DNA from: an uncultured Rhizobiaceae group bacterium
Lineage (GTDB): Bacteria > Pseudomonadota > Alphaproteobacteria > Rhizobiales > Rhizobiaceae
NCBI GenBank assembly: GCA_938030645.1
Contig: CALHHQ010000114.1
Coordinates: forward strand, 1 to 10,156
Length of the DNA: 10,156 bases
Reading direction: 5' to 3'
The position numbers and the translations under genes are program-made. Positions within the stretch are counted from its first letter, which is position 1. Each line of letters begins with the position of its first letter. This document shows, one piece after another, positions 6,875 through 10,156 of the stretch. Under the pieces are notes generated by a model that saw nothing but the letters and a program-made list of their open reading frames with translations, made no database searches and was not told where the DNA came from.

Positions 6875-7844
6875 ATTGTTCCCGATATCTGTTCACAACG
6901 CGCAACGCGATGAAGTTGAGTGAAAGTGTGATGAAAAACAGCGTCAGACCCAGCGCAAAAGCCGCCAATGTTTTTGCGCTGTCGAACTCTTGGTCGCCCA
7001 CCAAAAGCGTCACGATTTGAACCGTAACTGTTGTCACAGCTTCCAGTGGATTGATGGTGAGGTTGGCTGCTAAACCAGCCGCCATAACCACAATCATCGT
7101 TTCTCCAACGGCACGGCTGATGGCCAACATCATAGCTGATACGATGCCTGGCAATGCGGCTGGCAACACAACTTTACGGATGGTTTCTGACTTGGTGGCC
7201 CCCATACCTGCCGAGCCATCTCGCAGGGATTGTGGAACTGCATTGATCACATCGTCGGACAACGAAGACACAAATGGAATAATCATAATGCCCATCACCA
7301 AGCCCGCAGCAAGTGCAGATTCTGAGGACACGGTGAGGCCGATACTTTCTCCAAATCCACGAATTGCGGGCGCAACGGTGAGAGCAGCGAAGAAGCCATA
7401 AACCACCGTTGGCACGCCGGCCAATATTTCTAGGATAGGTTTTGCAACCTTTCGGAACTTGGGGTTCGCATAGTCTGACAGGTAAATCGCAGACATCAGA
7501 CCGATGGGGGCTGCAACACACATTGCCACCAAGGTGATGAGCAAGGTTCCGGCAAATAGCGGAATGGCTCCGAAGACAATTGAATTGTCGACACCGCTGC
7601 CTTCACTGCCAGCGCCTTCAAAAGCTGACTGGGGAGACCAGTGAAGGCCGAACAAAAAATCTAGAAAGTGAACGCGACCGAAAAAACGCAGCGTTTCGAA
7701 TATCAAAGAGAACACGATCCCAATTGTGGTGAGGATCGCAACACCGGCGCATGCAAACAGCAGCGCTTTGATTGCTAATTCGAGGGGACGCCGGGCACTG
7801 TTGCGCCCGACCAAGCGGTTCGTTTTTCCCGAAACTTCGGACAT
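6867..7844 (-). CDS. pstC: Phosphate ABC transporter permease PstC
   Basis: A 325-residue inner-membrane permease paired with PstA. Membrane segments are visible at about 23-49, 93-122, 136-158, 176-196, 232-258 and 292-317. The coupling loop is QSLRDGSAGMGATKSETIRK (205-224), where DGSAGMGA takes the place of the usual EAA---G; SRAVGETMIV (243-252) is the PstC-type counterpart of GALGETAP in PstA. Length matches E. coli PstC (319), without the long N-terminal extension found in some rhizobial PstC proteins. The ATG at 7844 has an AAAGG ribosome site 7 nt upstream (7852-7856) and follows pstS by 27 nt. Confidence 0.95.
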   Translation of the reverse strand: MSEVSGKTNRLVGRNSARRPLELAIKALLFACAGVAILTTIGIVFSLIFETLRFFGRVHFLDFLFGLHWSPQSAFEGAGSEGSGVDNSIVFGAIPLFAGTLLITLVAMCVAAPIGLMSAIYLSDYANPKFRKVAKPILEILAGVPTVVYGFFAALTVAPAIRGFGESIGLTVSSESALAAGLVMGIMIIPFVSSLSDDVINAVPQSLRDGSAGMGATKSETIRKVVLPAALPGIVSAMMLAISRAVGETMIVVMAAGLAANLTINPLEAVTTVTVQIVTLLVGDQEFDSAKTLAAFALGLTLFFITLSLNFIALRVVNRYREQYD

Positions 7845-7864
7845 GTCCCCGCCTTTCCCCAGAA

Positions 7865-7894
7865 CTCTTACTTACATCGACATGGGTGTAAGAG
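7865..7894 (-). other. Possible stem-loop across the pstS stop codon
   Basis: On the transcript strand CTCTTA at one end pairs perfectly with TAAGAG at the other, and the nested CTTACA/TGTAAG (7892-7887 with 7876-7871, loop 10 nt) gives an alternative 6-bp stem. The structure contains the pstS stop codon and lies just before pstC. There is no U-run after it, so it is not a classical terminator. A stem here could slow 3' decay and keep pstS mRNA more abundant than the membrane genes, as known for malE-malF, but this is inference. Confidence 0.33.
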
Positions 7895-8912
7895 AATTTG
7901 CACTTTCTGCTACAGCTTCACGCTCATCTTCTGGCAGAGGGATCAGTCCTTTGTCAGCAAGATAACCTTCATCTCCCCAAGTATCTTCATCTGTGAACTC
8001 AGCCACAAATTCTTTGATGCCCGGGATCACGCCAACGTGCTCTTTCTTCACATAGAAGAAGAGAGAGCGAGAAATTGGGTAATCTCCAGCAGCGATGTTT
8101 TCAAACGTAGGTTCGTTGCCAGCAACTGTTGCACCGCGCAATTTATCAGAGTTTTGATCGAGAAATGAGAACCCGAAAATACCGACGGCATTTGGATTGG
8201 CTTGCAGCTTTTGAACGATCAAGTTGTCGTTTTCACCAGCTTCTACATATGCACCATCTTCGCGAACCGCATGAGCAACTTTGCCGAAGGCTTTTTTGTC
8301 AGACTTGCGAAGTGCTGCGAGCATTTCGACTTTCTGAGCGCCACCTTCAAGAGCAAGTTCAGCAAACGCATCACGTGTGCCTGAAGTTGGTGGCGGGCCA
8401 AGCACTTCGATCTTTACATTTGGCAATGACGGATCAACGTCTGCCCAAGTTTTGTTTGGGTTAGCGACAAGCTTTCCATCAACTGGAATCTCTTTGGCCA
8501 ATGCCAAGAAAATTTGCTTCGGCGTCAAATTGAGTTCAATACCACCTTTAGCAGAGCCGAGCACGATGCCATCAAAACCGACTTTGACTTCCACTGGCGT
8601 GATGCCATTTGCGACACACGATTTGAACTCTTTTTCTTTGATGCGTCGCGAGGAATTTGTAATGTCGGGTGTGTTTGCACCAGCACCTGAACAGAACAAT
8701 TTCATGCCGCCGCCAGAACCTGTTGATTCAACAACGGGTGTTTTGAAGGATGTATTTTGACCGAATATTTCAGCAACCGCTGTTGAAAACGGGAACACGG
8801 TAGACGAACCGACAATCTGTATTTGATCACGCGCCTGAGCAGCGGTAGCAACCGCGATTGCTCCTGCAAGTGCCAGCGACAATTTGAGAGTTCTTGTGAG
8901 TAGAGCAGTCAT
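7872..8912 (-). CDS. pstS: Periplasmic phosphate-binding protein PstS
   Basis: A 346-residue solute-binding protein that captures phosphate in the periplasm and delivers it to PstC/PstA. A clear Sec signal peptide occupies residues 1-27 (basic TRTLK, hydrophobic LSLALAGAIAVATA, cleavage likely after AQA). The mature protein starts with the PstS hallmark IQIVGSSTVFPFS, followed by ESTGSGGGMKLFCSG, PDITNSSR and GFDGIVLGS. The anion-binding loop PPPTSGTRDAF (around 174-184) corresponds to the TSGT phosphate loop of E. coli PstS. I prefer the ATG at 8912 over the in-frame ATG at 8927: GGAAGG lies 7 nt before 8912, whereas the upstream ATG is itself part of that ribosome site and has none of its own. 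First gene behind the Pho box, consistent with high induction on phosphate limitation. Confidence 0.95.
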   Translation of the reverse strand: MTALLTRTLKLSLALAGAIAVATAAQARDQIQIVGSSTVFPFSTAVAEIFGQNTSFKTPVVESTGSGGGMKLFCSGAGANTPDITNSSRRIKEKEFKSCVANGITPVEVKVGFDGIVLGSAKGGIELNLTPKQIFLALAKEIPVDGKLVANPNKTWADVDPSLPNVKIEVLGPPPTSGTRDAFAELALEGGAQKVEMLAALRKSDKKAFGKVAHAVREDGAYVEAGENDNLIVQKLQANPNAVGIFGFSFLDQNSDKLRGATVAGNEPTFENIAAGDYPISRSLFFYVKKEHVGVIPGIKEFVAEFTDEDTWGDEGYLADKGLIPLPEDEREAVAESANSLTPMSM

Positions 8913-8919
8913 TGGGGAA

Positions 8920-8925
8920 CCTTCC
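8920..8925 (-). promoter_or_regulatory. pstS ribosome binding site (decides the start)
   Basis: GGAAGG on the minus strand, 7 nt from the ATG at 8912. It overlaps the alternative ATG at 8927, which argues that 8927 is not the start. Confidence 0.6.
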
Positions 8926-8946
8926 ATCTTCGACTGTTAAATTTCG

Positions 8947-8968
8947 TCAAGGCACCTTTTTGCCCTGA
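8947..8968 (-). other. Stem-loop in the pstS leader
   Basis: On the transcript strand TCAGGGCA (8968-8961) pairs with TGCCTTGA (8954-8947) through 8 base pairs including one G-U, closing a 6-nt loop AAAAGG. It lies between the Pho box and pstS, 35 nt before the start codon. It is not followed by a U-run (CGAAATTT follows), so it is at best a weak phoR terminator; it may instead protect or tune the pstS leader. Confidence 0.4.
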
Positions 8969-9002
8969 TGCCGATCATCTACGGGTCGGGTGTGTAGCGT
9001 TT

Positions 9003-9031
9003 GTGACAGTTACATGACAGTTTTATGACAG
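9003..9031 (-). promoter_or_regulatory. Pho box array (PhoB binding sites) of the pst operon
   Basis: On the minus strand, reading towards pstS, CTGTCA occurs three times with an exact 11-bp period (9031-9026, 9020-9015, 9009-9004). The first two repeats with their A/T spacer form CTGTCATAAAACTGTCAT (9031-9014), which matches the E. coli Pho box consensus CTGTCATAWAWCTGTCAY at every position; the second and third form an overlapping box (9020-9003) with spacer TGTA. Each 11-bp unit is a PhoB half-site. In Pho promoters this element replaces the -35, with a -10 about 10 bp downstream; I see no good -10 there (ACACCC region), TACACA at 8996-8991 being the nearest A/T-containing candidate. The array is about 91 bp upstream of the pstS ATG. 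Confidence 0.92.
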
Positions 9032-9042
9032 TGCTCGACGCT

Positions 9043-9051
9043 TGTGGATAA
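9043..9051 (-). other. Perfect DnaA-box match TTATCCACA
   Basis: The minus strand reads TTATCCACA, identical to the strongest E. coli DnaA boxes, between the phoR stop codon and the Pho box. It is single; no cluster, A/T-rich unwinding element or replication gene is nearby, so it is not an origin. It may be a lone regulatory or titration site, or chance. Confidence 0.3.
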
Positions 9052-9055
9052 GCAT

Positions 9056-10102
9056 TTAAACAGCAGCAGGGATAAGGGCTGTCATCGTGACCCCTTCACC
9101 GGGCGCGCTGGCAATATGCAACCTGCCGCGATGCCTGCTCAAAATATGTTTCACGATAGCCAATCCAAGTCCCGTACCGCCCATTGCACGGGAGCGCCCC
9201 GAATCGATGCGGTAAAACCGTTCTGTCAGTCGTGGAAGATGCTCTGCCGCTATTCCTTCGCCTTCGTCACGAATTGAAGCTGCCCAAACCGCGGAATTCA
9301 ATCTTGGTGCCGATTTTTTCGATTCAATCTTGAGAACAATTTTCCCGCCAAGCTTAGAATATTTCACAGCGTTCTCTAGGAGGTTTTGGAACACTTGGGT
9401 CAGTTGATCCGGGTCGCCAACCACAAGGCATTCTTTTGCTTCAGGTTGGAAATCAAAGACGCGATCTGCAGATTCAGTACGATCTTTCAAATTATCAATC
9501 ACAGCCTGAACAATGCGCACAAGATCAACGGTTTCGGTTGGACGAACTCTCTCCTCTTCTTCCACCCGCGATAGTGAAATGAGATCGCCGATGAGGCGAT
9601 CCATGCGCCCCGCTTCGCTTTCCATGATTTTTAGAAAACGCTGTTGGGCTTTTGGGTCGTCTTTTGCATTGCCTTGAAGCGTTTCAATAATGCCTGAGAG
9701 GGTGGTCAAAGGGGACCGCAACTCGTGACTTACGTTGGCAACAAAATCACTCCGCATTTGTGCGGCTTGCAGCAAAGGAGTTTCATCTTTCAAGGTAACT
9801 GCAACCGCTGGTGCTTCTGTTTCCAAAGCAACTGCCGATAAGCGCATGGTCATGCGGTGAGGAATGTCCAGATGAACATCGGTCTGCGACCGTTTCTCAC
9901 CCGCCAAAACGGCATCCACACACCGCAATGCTTCGGGGTGCCGCAAAACGCGTACGAAACTCTGACCTTCCAATCCTGCAAGGCTGTTCGAAGTCAAAAG
10001 CTTCTGCGCTGCATGATTGGCATGAACTATGGTACGATCCGAGTTCAACAACAGAACCGGTTCATCCAGCACGTTTAGTACGCTGAAAACTTGCTCTGTC
10101 AT
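9056..10102 (-). CDS. phoR: Phosphate regulon sensor histidine kinase PhoR (no membrane anchor)
   Basis: A 348-residue histidine kinase that phosphorylates PhoB when phosphate is scarce. A PAS domain begins almost at the N-terminus (about 5-105; LLLNSDRTIVHANHAAQKLL, and RVLRHPEAL, a PhoR-typical segment). The HisKA domain follows with the H-box FVANVSHELRSPLT (His126), then the HATPase with N-box QNLLENAVKY (Asn244), G1 DEGEGIA (279-285), F-box RLTERFYR (291-298) and G2 GGTGLGLAIVKH (308-319). RLTERFYRID is characteristic of PhoR. The N-terminal transmembrane region of E. coli PhoR is absent: the protein starts where E. coli PhoR reaches its PAS domain. The ATG at 10102 has only a distant GGAG (10118-10121, 15 nt) and an in-frame TAG sits two codons upstream. 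Its promoter lies beyond the gene start, so the Pho box downstream does not drive it. Confidence 0.92.
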   Translation of the reverse strand: MTEQVFSVLNVLDEPVLLLNSDRTIVHANHAAQKLLTSNSLAGLEGQSFVRVLRHPEALRCVDAVLAGEKRSQTDVHLDIPHRMTMRLSAVALETEAPAVAVTLKDETPLLQAAQMRSDFVANVSHELRSPLTTLSGIIETLQGNAKDDPKAQQRFLKIMESEAGRMDRLIGDLISLSRVEEEERVRPTETVDLVRIVQAVIDNLKDRTESADRVFDFQPEAKECLVVGDPDQLTQVFQNLLENAVKYSKLGGKIVLKIESKKSAPRLNSAVWAASIRDEGEGIAAEHLPRLTERFYRIDSGRSRAMGGTGLGLAIVKHILSRHRGRLHIASAPGEGVTMTALIPAAV

Positions 10103-10108
10103 CGGACG

Positions 10109-10156
10109 CTAACTTGGCTCCATTTGGCTGGCTTCAACAAGTGCTGCACTCACCAT
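10109..10156 (-). other. Open frame ending 6 nt before phoR; possible 3' end of an upstream gene
   Basis: Reading from the right edge on the minus strand, one frame is open for 15 codons and stops at TAG (10111-10109); the other two frames close within 7 codons. It reads MVSAALVEASQMEPS, which I do not recognise. It may be the C-terminus of a gene continuing out of the window, a short upstream peptide, or a piece of phoR separated by the stop. It is too short to decide. Confidence 0.25.

Noticed and set aside
7051..7401. 116-codon open frame on the plus strand
   Set aside because: Antisense to the membrane segments of pstC; low-complexity composition is explained by the complement of hydrophobic codons.
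8377..8760. 127-codon open frame on the plus strand
   Set aside because: Antisense to pstS, whose reading frame is strongly supported by conserved motifs.
8913..8927. Upstream ATG of PstS adding five residues
   Set aside because: This ATG is embedded in the GGAAGG ribosome site that serves the ATG at 8912, and it lacks its own.
8928..9055. Replication origin suggested by the DnaA box
   Set aside because: One box only, no A/T-rich unwinding region, no dnaA, parAB or repABC genes.
1..10156. Mobile element, CRISPR array, defence island or prophage
   Set aside because: No transposase, integrase, terminal repeats, spaced direct repeats or phage genes; all large frames belong to known housekeeping families.

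Overview
The window looks like ordinary chromosomal DNA from an alphaproteobacterium of moderate GC content. The evidence is the gene order phoR-pstSCAB-phoU-phoB, a PstA with a long periplasmic insert after its first membrane helix, and a proteobacterial-type GlpD tail. Rhodobacterales or Hyphomicrobiales are plausible, but the sequence alone does not settle the order. No RNA gene, insertion sequence, CRISPR array or prophage remnant was seen.

Left part (1-3291). The last 79 codons of glycerol-3-phosphate dehydrogenase (glpD, + strand) run head-on into a gamma-glutamyltransferase-like gene (- strand); their stop codons share one TTAA. A 135-bp divergent promoter region separates the ggt-like gene from a histidinol dehydrogenase-family gene (+ strand). 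That gene differs from true HisD at two of the four zinc-ligand positions, so it is probably a dehydrogenase of another alcohol rather than a histidine enzyme. It ends one base from the stop of phoB on the other strand.

Right part (3293-10156, all on the - strand). This is the phosphate-starvation locus, transcribed right to left: phoR, then pstS, pstC, pstA, pstB, phoU and phoB. PstS binds phosphate in the periplasm, PstC/PstA form the channel, PstB supplies ATP hydrolysis, and PhoU links transporter state to the PhoR-PhoB two-component pair. In the phoR-pstS gap lies a textbook Pho box array on the pstS-coding strand: three CTGTCA hexamers spaced 11 bp apart, with a perfect match to the E. 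coli consensus. PhoB, encoded at the far end of the operon, should therefore activate its own operon. Spacing is tight throughout: pstC/pstA overlap by 8 bp, and the Shine-Dalgarno sequences of pstB and phoU overlap the stop codon of the gene before.

The most noteworthy points are the altered active site of the HisD-like protein, a PhoR with no membrane segment and an in-frame stop just upstream of its start, two convergent gene pairs with no terminator space, and possible stem-loops in the pstS leader and at the pstS stop. Nothing in the window amounts to a new multi-gene system; the phosphate locus is conventional.
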